The notes under the pieces are model-generated. The model was given only the letters and a program-made list of their open reading frames with translations. It was not told the DNA's origin and ran no database searches. The translations under genes and the position numbers were made by a program. 64,000 nt of DNA from Saururus chinensis. Its lineage: Eukaryota; Streptophyta; Magnoliopsida; Piperales; Saururaceae. Every line of letters begins with the position of its first letter. Position 1 is the stretch's first letter. The DNA is taken from positions 36,032,995-36,096,994 of the forward strand of contig CP141142.1 of assembly GCA_035235625.1 (NCBI GenBank), in the 5' to 3' direction. Positions 1 through 11,999 of this stretch are shown here, piece by piece.

Positions 1-150
1 CATACTTGCTAGCCATCACTAGTACACACATAATCTACATACATAGCTTACCAACATACTCGCTAACCATCACTAGCACATACATATTCCACATAAATAG
101 CTTACCAACATACTCGCTAGCCATCACTAGCACATGAAACATACATAAAC
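1..150. repeat. 54-bp tandem repeat at the left edge
   Basis: Units starting at 1, 55 and 109 share the core CTNGCTARCCATCACTAG followed by a run ending in agcttaccaa. The period is 54 bp with about 2.8 copies, and the array probably continues left of the window. It is AT-rich and non-coding, and lies in what looks like the LTR of a minus-strand gypsy relic. Confidence 0.8.
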
Positions 151-1985
151 CATACTTAGAGCTCACACGCATGTCATATGCATTTCAACATGGCATAATT
201 TATCCTTTTACATCATGCAAAGAATCATGATTTAACATCCAAAGCATTGAATCATACAATCCTACCATGTTGCTCCACATTCAAAGCATGTTATCATGAA
301 ATTACGAGTTCAAAGCTCCTACCTCATAATCTATGATGTTTGATGGCTAGCACACAACGATGGCAGCATCGGTGGCAGAGTTGGCAGCTACAAGCATTGC
401 CAACTTGAAAGAGCTATTGTCCCAAGGGTCTAGGAAGTGCCGGAAGTACTCACGGCCAAACGGGGTGACACAAATCAATGCGGTAAAATCTGGGATCCAT
501 GACAGCACACTAGGGTGGCCAGGATAAAGTCGTGTGAACAGAAATGGCAAATGCGACCAAACATCGAGATGGACTAATTGAAGGTCGACTGGTGGCTGAG
601 AAGTACTCGATCGGCTGCAAGATGTCGAAATCAGCTGTGGACAACACCCAACAATGTCAATTTCGCATTCATAAAGGCCCACATAAGGGCGGAGGGCATG
701 AGTGATGCGCAAGGATGGAGGAGAGGTGGAGGAGGGCTTTGATGGTCAATCCAGTCAGTGGCACAACCAGCTGATGGTCTAGCGGCATAAATGTAGCTCC
801 TGAACCTTGAAACGCAAACATGGCCACATGCACATGCAGCCAAAAAGGGTCACTTTAGGGGGAGATGGGTCAGACGGTAGTGGCCCAAGGCCCACAAAAG
901 GGCAATTGAGCTAGGGCCAGGAAGTGGTGGCTAACCGAAATAGCAACATTACCAATTGCCACCCACAACCAACAGATTTGGTGCAGGCAGCTATGCATCT
1001 CCCATAGTATAGGGCAAGGGGCAAGTGGCCCATTTCGGCGAAGGTATAATCGGGCCAAGTGGGGTTGGCCCTCACTATTGCCGAGCTAGGGCAGAGCCCA
1101 CGATGGCCAAATGGACCACGGCTCACCAATGGCAATGACCCAAATGCACGCAAAGCATGTAATTGGGCGAAAAAATAGAGGAATAGTGAGGCGGAGGTGG
1201 AACCGAGTGGAGGAGAGGAGTTGAGGGGGCATAGGAGGTCAATCCAACTACACATGGGATGGAGGGGTGGTGGCAAATCAGAAATGGCTGACGGAGGCAA
1301 TAAAATAGTTGTCTGATGGCCAAATTCATTTTGGCACAATGAGAGAAATAAAACTAAGGAAAGTATCGATAGCTTGCGAAGGAGTAAGGAAAGCATGGCG
1401 GTAGCCCTAACAAGTGCCTATGGGTTCCTAGTTGCTGAATGAAGATAAGTCCAGTGCAGAGCGGCAGCAAACGGCGGTAAAATAGCCCTCTGGTGGCCCA
1501 AAAAATAAATTTGCAAGGTGAGAAAAAACAAGGAAAAAACTGGTACCTTGTGGATGAGCAAAGAGGACATGGCGGCGGTCCTAGCAGGTACTAATGGACT
1601 CATGGTGGTAAGGCAAAGTGGATCCTAACAAGAACTAGCAGAATTCAACAATGGAGGAGGCATGACGGAACGACTAAAAACTCATTTGGGTTTCTCTCCA
1701 TGTTTTTGGATGAACGTCGGACTTTCCATCTGTTATGGAATGCTTCGTGTTCTAGACGTTCATTATTTTATACTCTTTCTTTTTTTCTTTTATGTCCCCA
1801 TCACGCTGAAAGTGCGTGTCAATGCTTGTGGCATGCGACTCAGCCCCACACCTGACTCTACATGTATAAATACTAAGGTCTAATATGCAAATACAAATAC
1901 ACTGAAGTGTCACATTTTTTCACCGAAAATGATAAAAAAATATAGCAAAACAATCACAAAAAATTGTAAAAAAATCAAGGATGTT
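150..1985 (-). mobile_element. Probable LTR part of a decayed Ty3/gypsy element
   Basis: This stretch begins just beyond a polypurine-like run at about 1991-2003 (minus strand), where a minus-strand gypsy 3' LTR would start. Positions 350-1650 are unusually GC-rich for the window and contain open frames on the minus strand, but these are proline/leucine-rich, low in complexity and resemble no protein I know. The far LTR end is not seen and may lie outside the window. This is an inference from position, not from a matched LTR pair. Confidence 0.35.
1289..1606. repeat. Diverged tandem duplication
   Basis: The block at about 1289-1430 and the block at about 1470-1606 share an ordered series of short matches: a taaaatag start, a ctgatggcc/ctggtggcc step, an aaggaaa run, and a catggcgg(t/c) end leading into 'gcctatggg' or 'ggtactaatgg'. 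The period is roughly 180 bp. The copies are strongly diverged and non-coding. Confidence 0.5.
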
Positions 1986-3060
1986 ATATTCTTCCCTCCT
2001 TGGAAAAATTTTGTCCCCAAAAATTTAAGATCAACTTGCAACGTACATCTAGAACAACAAATACCTTGGGGTGTCTTTCTCTCATATCTACCTGAATATC
2101 TCAAGTCTCCATCTCAAGAATATGATATTTGCTATAATATCTTCTTCACAAGAATGGCCTTTGTCTAACAACTTACCTTGTCCATTAAAGGATTTGACTG
2201 AAATGGTTCACAACTCAAACTGGAAATCACTTCACCTCCAATTAGCATAACTCTTCTATGAGCTTTGGATTGTCTAAAGTCCTTGCCCGACTAACTTCAA
2301 CTTGTCTGCACAATGCCAAACAATTCACATTTTAGCATCTACAGCTTACTTACTTTAGCCCAACATGTTGGTGAATCAAAATGTCCTTTCATACAAGACC
2401 TCCTAAGGGTCATCCTAATGCCAGAGTGAGTTTTTATAATAATAAACTCAAATCAATGGCAAGTGTAGCTCTAAAAAGCCCTTCAAAATTCTTCCAGGCT
2501 AGTCATCAATCAAAGGAAGAAATCCTCAACTTCATCCTTTGGTCCACAGTGACCTAAATGGTCTCATGCCTCATTCATGTACAAGGCAACTTACAACAAA
2601 ATTTCCTTCATAATGAGTGCTTACTTCCACTCTGGAATCACCATATAATATAGGGATCATGGCGGCTTCTAATGCCCTGACATTCACCGATGTCCCTTTT
2701 CATACTATTCAACAAAAGCCAATTCATCACATCAATACTTGCTATAGGGTGTGGTGAGTCCAAATGACATCCTTTGAAACATGTAATCATCATATTGAGT
2801 TCACGAGGCCGTCTTAGGAATAACCTCAGCACAGACCCTAAGCAGGTAATAGCCAGACCTCAAGTCAATTCTTAAAACATCTTGGCTGACCATAACCTAT
2901 TAAAAAGGTTATCCAACCTGAACATAAACTTATTCTTAAAAATGACTTGAGTTTTAACGTGAGGTGTGCCAGTTTTATAATTAGAGAATTGCAATCCAAT
3001 TGATCTTCACTCTCCTTGGTGTATCCTTCTCTTTGTTAAGGTATATTTGACCACTAATCT
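1986..3060 (-). mobile_element. Ty3/gypsy pol remnant with polypurine tract
   Basis: Read on the minus strand, about 2960-2690 gives a broken reverse-transcriptase block: a piece like 'KNKFMFRLDNLFNRL', then 'LRSGYY.LRV', then '..IPKTA', the usual plant gypsy RT order around the LRSGYHQLRI motif. Stops and frameshifts interrupt it. Further along, about 2040-2000 (minus) reads like the conserved tail of gypsy polyproteins ('KFFQGGKN') and ends in the purine run ccaaggagggaag at 2003-1991, a good PPT. No intact ORF survives. Confidence 0.6.
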
Positions 3061-3299
3061 TGTTATTTTTTATTTTAAAAGGAAATTAATCTCAATATGT
3101 CTCATTAGCTAAACCAATCAAATTAAAACCAAAGCAAAATCAATTGCAAAACCAAGCAAAAGCTATACTAATTTTTTTATTGACCATATTACCTTTTTTT
3201 TGTTTTTTCATTCAAAACATATGAGTTAAATACATGTAAAAACAAAGTAAAATGCAATAAAACAAAAAAAAAACATATGTCCAAATGATAGAAAAAATT

Positions 3300-4151
3300 A
3301 AAGCAAAGACACAAATTAGAATCTCTTACTTAGATATTTGAGACTCCTTAGCCTTGCCTAGCCATCTAATCCTAATGAAACCTAAGGTAAACTTCTTTAT
3401 TCTTCCTAATTAATCATTCAAAGCTTGAAGATCAACCTTCTTCACCCACACTCCCTTTATCTTATTTTCAAACACTTAGTGGTGCAACATAAGGGTAATG
3501 GGGGTAGTGTGCTTCTTCTCATTTTTCTTTGACTTAAGTTTGAAATAGTAATTCTTAGGATATTATCTTCTACTATAGGTCTCACTATATAAAATATTAT
3601 ACACACCTACAATATTAAAACCTATCATTCCTCCTTTCACTCTTGACTTAGGTGGGTTGGGCACTATCTAATGGTTTTTAACGCTCTCTTTTGCCTTCCC
3701 AAAGATAGTAGGTTTTGCTAAGGGGGTAGACAAGCAATTCCTAAAACGTAAGCCCATTTTGTTAGTTTGACCAATGCAAAACCTAGTCGCCAACTTCCTC
3801 TTCCCACTCATGAAACCATCTAACTTCTCTTTATAGGATATGAATTATCTATTAAGAGCACTAGACTTCTCTTTATCATTCTATAGGTCTTTTTTAAGGT
3901 CATGCACATCTCTTTCAAGTTTGTTATTCAACTCAACTAACCTATTTACCTCTTGAGAAGACAAAACTAGTTCTCCCTCTTTTTTCTTCAACTCCCTCTC
4001 AAGGCTTTTGGCTTTCTTATTAAAGACTAAAAATTAGAGGAATCCCTTAAACTCATTACAATCAACCTCAGACTCTGAGTTCTCTTAAAGAGAAGTTGAC
4101 TCATGAGAATCTTCTTCGGAACTATCATCCTTCACACATTCATTAAAGACA
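3300..4151 (-). pseudogene. Copia-type gag remnant, distal part
   Basis: On the minus strand this reads as an acidic stretch ('DDSSEEDSHES') followed by a lysine/glutamate-rich heptad-like region ('SLERELKKKEGEL', 'LVELNNKLERDVHDLKK') typical of the coiled coil behind the zinc knuckle in plant gag proteins. Several in-frame stops are present. It is the continuation of the gag piece at 7557-8676: the two are separated only by the 3.4-kb insertion at 4157-7556, and the frame runs on across the duplicated GTATA. Confidence 0.6.
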
Positions 4152-4580
4152 GTATATGTAAGGACCCTCATCTTTAAAACCGGTTTTTGGTTTTCTTTAA
4201 TTATGGATTATCGTGAGATTTACGTGTTTTCTGATCTTATTCGGTGATTTCGTAAATAAATAGAGTTTGTGATGGTTTTAACCAAAATTAACTTCAATAT
4301 TAGTGGTTTTAAGTAATTTTAAACCAAATGTGAATTTTTGAGATTTTTCGGAATTTTTACTATTTTCCCAAAAATTAGGGTTTTGGCGGGACCCCTGTGG
4401 GCCCCACGGTCGAAAATTTTATTTTTGTGTCAAATGAACCTAGACATATACTTAAGGTCACACAAAAATTTTCAGAATTTTATTAGGCTTAATTCGTGCT
4501 TAAATTTGTAAAATAACCATTTTTAGCCTACTTTTCATATTTACACCCCAAAACTTACCTTTGCCTACCCCAACCCTTAC

Positions 4581-4589
4581 TATAAAAGG
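4581..4589 (+). promoter_or_regulatory. TATA box of LTR copy A
   Basis: The sequence CTATAAAAGGG lies 425 bp inside the element and is conserved in copy B at 29393. It is the likely Pol II promoter that separates U3 from R. A conserved AAG/GTAAGT donor-like site follows about 100 bp downstream in both copies. Confidence 0.6.
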
Positions 4590-5257
4590 GCAAACCTGAG
4601 CCATTTCCATTTTTGGGAATAGGCTAAGGAAGGAAAGCTGGCCTAATCCCCACTTAGGCCCGAATTAGAAGCCGATTAAGGTAAGTTTGCTCTAATTAAG
4701 CACTAATCCATGGCTTTTCTCTTAATTTCTTCCAAATCTACCATTTTCCCCTTGATTCAATCCGTTTTTGACCATCAAAAGCTACTGATTTGTGTTTTAC
4801 TACAAACCCTAATGTTGAAAATTCGATTTTTACTACCAACAAGCCCTAGATCTAAGGTTTAATTAGGGATTTCTTGGGTAAATTGATTTCTATTAGAGTT
4901 TAATTCAAACTCATTGTGTTTTCAAGGATTTCAAGAAGGGTGACTCTTCAATCTGAGCTTAATCAAGTGCTGAGGTAACGGGTCTTCGAAATCTTTGTTT
5001 ATCCATGGTAAAACTCTTCATTTTTGGCTTATTTCGAAATGGTTTGCTTGATTTAGTGTGTTAATGGTAAGATTAGAAAATGGAATTATTTAATCCCGAT
5101 TTCTTAGGGTTTTACATTATTATGGTTTTGTTTGATATTCTGGAAGTCAAGGAGGACTTTTGATGATGATTAGGGTGCTAGATGTGGATTTGAAGTGTTA
5201 TCTATGGTGTTTCAGTTTGATTTTGCGAAAGGAAGAAGATGACTGTTCTGCCGTGTT

Positions 5258-5345
5258 GGCGATCGATCGGCCTTGCAGGGCAATCGATCGGCTGAACTGA
5301 AAATTTCAAAATTTTGCGTGTAACCGATCGAACGGCCTGAAGGGC
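5258..5345. repeat. GATCGATCGG palindrome cluster in LTR copy A
   Basis: Two head-to-tail modules each consist of a GATCGATCGG-type half, a short spacer around CCTGNAGGGC, and a second GATCGATCGG half. Copy B has three such modules at about 30074-30236, so the module number differs between copies. Confidence 0.7.
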
Positions 5346-6162
5346 GATCGATCGGCTACACAGGAAATTTGTATGTTGTGTGTATGATGCCTATTTTGAT
5401 GATTCCACTTTGGATTGCCAATTTTATATGAATGTGGAGTGTTTTCAGCTATATTAGGCTACTGGAAATGCATGCTATTAAGTTTATGGAGTTGAGATAT
5501 ATGCTTAGAGATGGTGGAATGACTTATGTTTTGTGGCATAATGTTGGAATCATTATCTTGATATTTTGAATGGTTGTTTCCCTTTGGTTAAGCATATTTT
5601 CAGTAGGACTACAATCATTGTTGGACTGATTTGTCATGATGGATTGTGGTTAGTGGTGTGTGGATGTTGGTGAATGTCATGACTCAATGAATGAAATGAG
5701 TGATGTTATATGTGTTTAGCCTTTGTGGTTGAGTTTTGAATCTAGCTATGATTTCAACGATTCTTCTACTATGATTTCCGCTGGAATTCATGTTTAGATA
5801 GAAATTCACATGTGTAGTGTGGTAGTGAGTTGATTTTCAAGCATGTTGATATGCATTATGTGAAATGCTTATACTAGATACACACACACATGTGGGGTTA
5901 AATGATGATGTTGAAGCTTAATATTGTGATTATGAATGATGCATTAGGGGCTGGTGAGAGCACTTATCATGATTAGGGTTCATGTATGCTTTGCCCACGC
6001 ATGTACCATGCTGCACGCATCATGAAAATGGATTTCCAATTGAGGTTTCATCGTGATTAATCGAATTTGACCGATTAGATGCAATGTGATGGAATTGTGT
6101 GCCGGATTGATCTGTCGTGGATTAATCGCAAGTTGATTGGTCCGAAAGGACATATTTTGTTT

Positions 6163-6560
6163 TGAAGTTCCTGTGTGGAACGATTTAGAGTTCCTGTGTG
6201 GAACGATTTGGAGTTCCTGTGTGGAACGAGTGCACTCCCCGGGTTGAGTCTTGTTTAATGGAATGATGTGGGGACGAGTTGTGTACTTGTCTTGCGGATA
6301 TGTGAGAATATTTTTACGTGTGTCATCTGGACCCTGAGAATCCAGTGTGGTATGCCGTGTGCACCCCGCTACCACGTGTTCTAGGGTTCTCTGTGTGAGA
6401 ACTCGGGCTCTTCCCTCCGCAGGAGATGTCCCTGGGCGAACACCCCTGCTCTAGATTCTCTGTGTGAGAATGGGACATCCTTGGCCAGGATCGTCCAGGG
6501 CAAGCAGTATTAGGGATTGACAACCCCGATCTTTCTTGAATTCTTGTGTAGAATTTTGTA
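6163..6560 (+). repeat. Run of short hairpins sharing a TGTGT loop
   Basis: Six perfect small inverted repeats have different stems but the same loop: GTTCC-TGTGT-GGAAC three times (about 6165-6227), GTTCTC-TGTGT-GAGAAC (about 6386), ATTCTC-TGTGT-GAGAAT (about 6455) and GAATTCT-TGTGT-AGAATT (about 6538). The series recurs in copy B (31045-31390) and copy C (37962-38330). Confidence 0.75.
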
Positions 6561-6654
6561 CCATGACACGCCTTCGTGGCCTTGTCTATGCTCCCATCTA
6601 TGTGACGTTAACGTGTGATTACTCCTTGATGGAGGTGGATTGTGATGACATTAT

Positions 6655-6925
6655 GCATGTGGGAATATGTATGTTAGAGATACATCCATGCATGTTGATT
6701 TTGATGTTATGCATGTGGAATATGTATGTTAGAGATACACCCATGCATGTTGATTTTGATGCTATTATGCATGTGGGAATATGTATGTTAGAGATACATC
6801 CATGCATGTTGATTTTGATGTTATGCATGTGGAATATGTATGTTAGAGATACATCCATGCGGGATTGGTTATGATGTGAATGCATGTGGGAATATGTATG
6901 CTAGAGATACATCCATGCAGGTTGA
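6655..6925 (+). repeat. 57-bp minisatellite in LTR copy A
   Basis: Five units of 55-59 bp each contain GGAATATGTATGTTAGAG followed by ATACATCCATG. Each unit can pair ATGTAT with ATACAT around a GTTAGAG loop. Copies B (31483-31690) and C (38420-38640) carry four units each. The apparent ORFs here are products of the repeat and are not genes. Confidence 0.85.
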
Positions 6926-7556
6926 ATTATGCATTATGATGCAGTGTTAGGTGATATGAATGTGTGATCAGAAAGTGATGCACCATGTAAATCTTTGATC
7001 TGAACGATCTCATTTCTAAGCTATCGTATTTTCTACGTTGACAGTGATATTAAAAACCATTGCTGAGTGTTAAAACTCACCCCTCTTTTGTGTTTTGATT
7101 TGGGGCTGCGTGGTGCGACATGCAGACGGACAGGATTGCCTTTTTGAGGAAAGGTCAGAGGTAGCTTGGGTGTGATGAAGGAGATCGTTGCGCGACTTAT
7201 CATCGTTTATTTCATGTTTTATGTTTGAACCTTTGTGTAGGGTTCTTGGTTTGGATTTATGTCTTATACTACAGTTGTGATGCTTATGACTTATTTTGAG
7301 CCAGTGTGGGCTTTACTTAAACTAAGCTTGTGGGTTTGAGATTGTTGTTTACTTTGTGTTAAGCAACACCTTTTTCTTCCCTTTTAGTTACTCTTGCTCA
7401 AAGGATTGTGTGCACTCCGTGTTGCTGTTAATCGCCCGTGGTTAGGGTTAAGTCTTCCGCTAGATCGTTTTCTCAATGTTCACTTCGTCGCCCCCGCGCG
7501 CTTGACCGGCCCTTGGACCGGGTTCGGCTCGGGTCGGGCATCGCCGGGGCGTGACA

Positions 7557-8676
7557 GTATAGTTGCACAATTCTTCTTCTTCACAAGAGTTCTCATCAGA
7601 GTAAGTTGCTTAAACTATATTTCCCTTTTTTCTTATAATCATACCCCTTTGATTTCTTAGGCTTATCATAAAAATAATTGTCATAATTGATGTTAGGACA
7701 ATTAGCAGCAAAGTGACCTAACTTATTACATTCAAAGTGTTTCAAAATTTTCTTGTCTTGTTTAATTTGCCTCTCATCTCTCATCTCTCCTTGTTTCTTC
7801 CCTGAATTTTGTCTCTTATTTTCAAATCTTAAGTTCTGAGTTTTCATGAATTTTTTGAAGTTATTAGCCAATAAAAACATTAGTTCTTCATTATTTTAAG
7901 ACTCTTTAGATTCACTAAGGTGTTTAACACTTTATTTTTTCTTAGAAGTTCTTTTAGATGCTTTTAGAGCATTCAATCATACCTTGGACTTTTCAAACAA
8001 CTCTTTTTTGTTATCATAGGACTCTTCTTGCATCTCAAAGGTTCTAACATTCCCAACCAACTCCTCAATATCTAAAATGATAACCTTCTTAGATTCATTA
8101 ATTACAAACACCTTAATTTTAAATTTAAATGACAAGGACCTTAATAACTTTCTTACACTAAGGTAATCAGGTATAGTCTCTCCTAGTTGATCACATGTGT
8201 TTACTATGTTTAAAAATTTAGCATAATATTTAAAAAAATGTCCCTTCTTTATTCATTATTATGTTCTCAAACTCTAGGGTCAACATTTCGAGCCTATACA
8301 CCTTCATAACCTCAATTCTCTCATTATGTTTTACCAATTTTTTGTATGCAACCTTAGCAGGTACACAATTAGAGATCAACCTATATTGCGATTTTTATAT
8401 GGAATTGAATAATGCACTAAGGGCTTTATTATTTTGATTTACAAATTTAGTCTCATTCTCATCTCATTCAGTTTCATCTTTTAGAATAAAATTCTCTTCC
8501 TCATTGTTGGTTATTGGATGACTCTAACCTTTAACAACCGCTTTCCAAGCATTCCCATCAAGTGCTTGTATAAATGCTCTCATCTTATTTTTTCAATATG
8601 AGAAATTCTTGCTATCCAACAAGGGAGGTCTGTTCGTTGGATTTCTTAAGTCCCTAGTTTCATTCAACTTAGCCAT
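7557..8676 (-). pseudogene. Copia-type gag remnant, proximal part
   Basis: A minus-strand ATG at 8676 opens a gag-like frame: a start like 'MAKLNETRDL', then 'PPLLDSKNFSYWKNKM' and 'ALDGNAWKAVV', the usual N-terminus of plant copia gag. After several stops and frameshifts, the part at 7596-7880 is still open and carries a zinc knuckle (residues 'ECNKLGHFAANC') whose first cysteine pair is damaged: one position is His instead of Cys. The frame then runs into the acidic tail, which is cut by the LTR insertion at 7556. Not functional. Confidence 0.65.
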
Positions 8677-10470
8677 TGATTTTAATAAAAAAATAACCCA
8701 AGCACCACAATTTAAGCACTTAAATTAAGAAAAATTATAAGAGGATCAACTAGCAATCTAGGGCACACAAATAAGCAAGTTTAATCAAGTATTTCTATGA
8801 GCAAACAAGTAAACTTAAGCAAAATTCATAATTCATACCCTAGAATAAGAAATTAAACTATGGAAGTTTAAGCAAGACTATGAAGCACTAACATTGCAAA
8901 TCAAATTGATATTATGAAGCACAATTAAAATTTGAATAATTAAACCTATGCTACCACTTGTGAGTTTAATATTTATCTATAAAAGTATAGAGGATCACTA
9001 GATTGCCCCTAGTCCGATTATTTATAAGGATAAAGACTATAAGTTCTAGCTTCTTCTAAGCAGAATTTTTATACATAATAGAAACAAATAAATATTCTCT
9101 CAAACCTCACTCATGTTGCATCAATTATCCAAACCATAAGCATTCAATCTATACATGAACACAATAATTTAACGTGGAAAACCTTAACATGGGTAAAAAA
9201 TTATAGTAGCCGATAAATGACTAAATTAATGCACTAGTAAGGAAGACATTGCATTAATACAAGTAAACCACCAACATTTGTTTTGACTCTAATACAAACT
9301 TCTCCTGTTTAGATCTCCATAAATATTTGTTATTACTAACCTTCAAGTCTTCTCCCTCAAACATTTGATTTGTTGTTTTCTTTTGGTTAGAAGTTCAATT
9401 TTTATCAAGGGAAGTGCTTAACCTAAATATGATATATCATTTAGACACAACAAATCACTTGAAAGTGTTTGAGATATCCACTTAGAAGATGAATGCCAAA
9501 GGTCTATCTTTCTTTACTGCATTCTTCATCTTATTCACTTGTCCTCAATTTTGAAAATCATGCACACACTTGTGATCTAAATTCTTATTTTTTAGATAAG
9601 TTGAACTTTTTAGTTAAAAAAATTGTACCTTGTCATATCAAATTAATGGAGTATTAATTTGACAACTTCATGTAATTTTTTGGGAGTTAGTCATCATATT
9701 TTCATGACACCTTTCACCACACAACACAAAATTCACACCAAGAAATACGCTTTCTGTTGAATGAAGAGTTGAAGATCAAGGAGACACTATTGCACTTATT
9801 GGAAGGCATAGCTACAAGAAGACATGATGAGGAAGGAACAACTCGATTTGAGGGGTACTTGCAGGTAGTCAAATAGTTGGGTCATTGAAAATGAGTACTG
9901 CTTTGGTAATTGTATATATAGTTTGGATTTTACTTTCCTAATGCATTAATTAATTGGCCTAGAGTGGTAATGTAGGTTTTTATTCTAATTGAGTTTCATG
10001 TAAAAAGTTTATGGTGTGTAATTTTAGTTTCTACTGTTTTGTTATCTAGAGATTAATATTAGACTTTTTTTTATTTCCTTATCAATCATGTAGATCCAAT
10101 ATTTATTTCTTTATAAACCTCTTAACAAAGCCTCGTAAAAAATCAATAAGTTTGGTGGATTCTATATGACATTGTATGAATAATTTATATGAGAAAGCAT
10201 AAGTGGACTCCATGGTGAGTGAAGTTATGATTCTAGCCTTGAAAAGTATTGCTGTTTCAAGTTCTTATACATAGGCTTTGTACTCCTAACTCATAGTGAA
10301 TTATTCATATGGACTAGGACTCATGGTATTTTCTCGTTATTTTTTTTCACATAAAAATCTTATGTGCAATGTGCGATTACTCCTATAACTACTCGTATGT
10401 GTGATCACTTGTATAGTTACTTGCATATAAATTTTAGAATAATACTTTTGTGACATGAGGATTTTTACCT
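8677..10470. other. 5' flank/LTR of the gag relic, then no gene
   Basis: On the minus strand, just upstream of the gag start, the sequence TGGTAGCATAGG at about 8950 resembles the TGGTATCAGAGC primer-binding site used by plant copia elements (initiator tRNA-Met). The adjoining DNA up to roughly 9700 is therefore probably its 5' LTR, but no second LTR was found. From 9700 to 10470 I see no gene or repeat. Confidence 0.35.
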
Positions 10471-10530
10471 GATGAACCTACTTTATCCTTCCATCACCAT
10501 TGATTAATTGACAGATAGAGTAGGTTCATC
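10471..10530. repeat. Inverted repeat, 16-bp arms
   Basis: GATGAACCTACTTTAT at 10471-10486 pairs with ATAGAGTAGGTTCATC at 10515-10530 with one mismatch, leaving a 28-base loop. It stands alone in non-coding DNA. It could be a MITE relic or a small foldback. Confidence 0.6.
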
Positions 10531-10855
10531 ACATACGAAACATAATGTTAGCATAGCAAGTTTTATTATGTTAATTGTATAGTTACTTGCATGTGAGTTT
10601 CCATTGTGTGTAATTTAATCATATGTGCTTGCAAAAAATTAATGGTATGGCGCATTGGGAGCTATCCGATCTTCATCCGGCGGCTCCCTAGGTAGGTGGG
10701 TGATGAAAAGGGTGATGAAAACACAACCTACCTACCCCTTAATTACATGGGCAACAAGACTATATATAATAGACTAATTGGGGGTAAATTGTAAAATAAT
10801 TTCTTACATCAAACATTTGATTAATTTATTCATAGACTAATTGGGCTACAACTAG

Positions 10856-11120
10856 GGCTATCAATGAATAACCATTTACCCGCTTCACCCACTCGCCCGA
10901 TCCGAAATTCGTGGATGGGTAATTAATAAATGGGTAAAGGGTAAACTAAGTGGGTAATTTTACCCATCCATTTATTACGTGGGTAGGGTATGGATAACCC
11001 CTTATCCATACCCATTACCTATTACCCAATTTAATATATATAATACCCATCACCATTTTTATGTTTAATTATTTATATATACTTATAATTTACCCACTAC
11101 CCCAATCCCCAGCCCAATAA
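10856..11120. mobile_element. Possible hAT-like MITE rich in GGGTAA/TTACCC
   Basis: It starts CTAGGGCTATCAATG, like a hAT terminal repeat, and is followed by many GGGTAA and TTACCC blocks that can fold back on each other (for example around 10940-11030). No clear matching right terminus was found, so the call is tentative. Confidence 0.35.
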
Positions 11121-11999
11121 CCCGTCCAATCCTAATGCCCAAGCCCAGTAACCTGCCCAACCCAACTCAAATGCATAAAGTAAGTACCCATTACCCACCT
11201 AACAAACCCTAAATCATAAGTGACATTGGTTGTTTTCTTTTAATCGACCACCCACAAAACAAGGGATGACGAACAAGGCATAGGGCAGTGGCGGCTTAGC
11301 GTAGTGCTTCTTCTATGTTATTTCTCCTACTCCTTTCTCCGGTGACTAACCTGGCTTCCGCTTAGTCTCTCCTGGCGAACAACCACTGAGTGATACATTG
11401 GATAGAAGGCTTTTGAGAAATATGTATAAACTTATAATGCAAACTTCTTATAGAGAAAAGGGAAGAGAACTTTGTAAATCTTTTTTGTCTTTGCTTTTTA
11501 TATAAAAAGGGTGCATCTTGTAGCATTTTGGTATAATGAGTCAATAAATTTGGAGTAATGAAAACATCTTTGAGTCTTAGTTTTTTTAATAATTTAAGTT
11601 TATATAAGGTGTTAGATTCTTACTATGTTTTATTTTTTTATATGAATTGTGAGGTCCTTATAAGTTTATATTAGGATGATTTTTTTTGTCCCTGCTAACT
11701 ATGAGGCTAACATAAAAAATGCTTGTAGACCATTTATTTTTAAGAATACATTAGTGCATATCGGTGATCTAATAGATGAACGGCCCTAAGGCGTTTCTTA
11801 CGTTTGGCTCACAGAACATTAAAAAATAGAATGTGTTTACCCCCCCCCCCCCCACAAAATAAAAAAAAAAACTTAGAGCCCCCCCACCATAGAAAAATAA
11901 TAGACATTTTTTAATAGCCCAATACCCCCACACCCCCCTATAATTTTACTCATGCTCACCCCAATACCCTAAAATTTCTTAAGGTTTTTAGTCGGGTGG
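11121..11999. other. Intergenic, no gene seen
   Basis: AT-rich sequence with a C homopolymer tract near 11840-11854 and another C-rich run near 11880-11945. No coding signal or repeat family was recognised. Confidence 0.5.

Larger units (their letters stand above)
4157..7556 (+). mobile_element. 3.4-kb LTR-like element, copy A (solo LTR)
   Basis: The element begins TGTAAGGACCC and ends GGGGCGTGACA. It is flanked by the 5-bp direct repeat GTATA (4152-4156 and 7557-7561), as expected for an LTR retrotransposon solo LTR. It contains a TATA box at 4581, no protein domains, a cluster of GATCGATCGG palindromes at about 5258-5345, a series of short hairpins at 6163-6560 and a 57-bp minisatellite at 6655-6925. 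Copy B (28969-32324) is colinear over its whole length; copy C is 5'-truncated. The long LTR and the ends fit a plant Ty3/gypsy family, but without internal genes the lineage is open. It interrupts a minus-strand gag relic. Confidence 0.85.

Noticed and set aside
911-1396. A 161-aa open frame on the minus strand
   Set aside because: Low-complexity Leu/Pro/Ser composition, no domain, no splice partners, and the region looks like an LTR.
6536-6885. Open frames on both strands with repeated Met/His/Ile motifs
   Set aside because: They arise from the 57-bp minisatellite in the LTR. The same applies to 31439-31651 and 38366-38596.
11840-11945. C-homopolymer and C-rich tracts as a telomere-like or i-motif element
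   Set aside because: Irregular and short, with no TTTAGGG-type order; probably simple sequence, and homopolymer length may be inaccurate.
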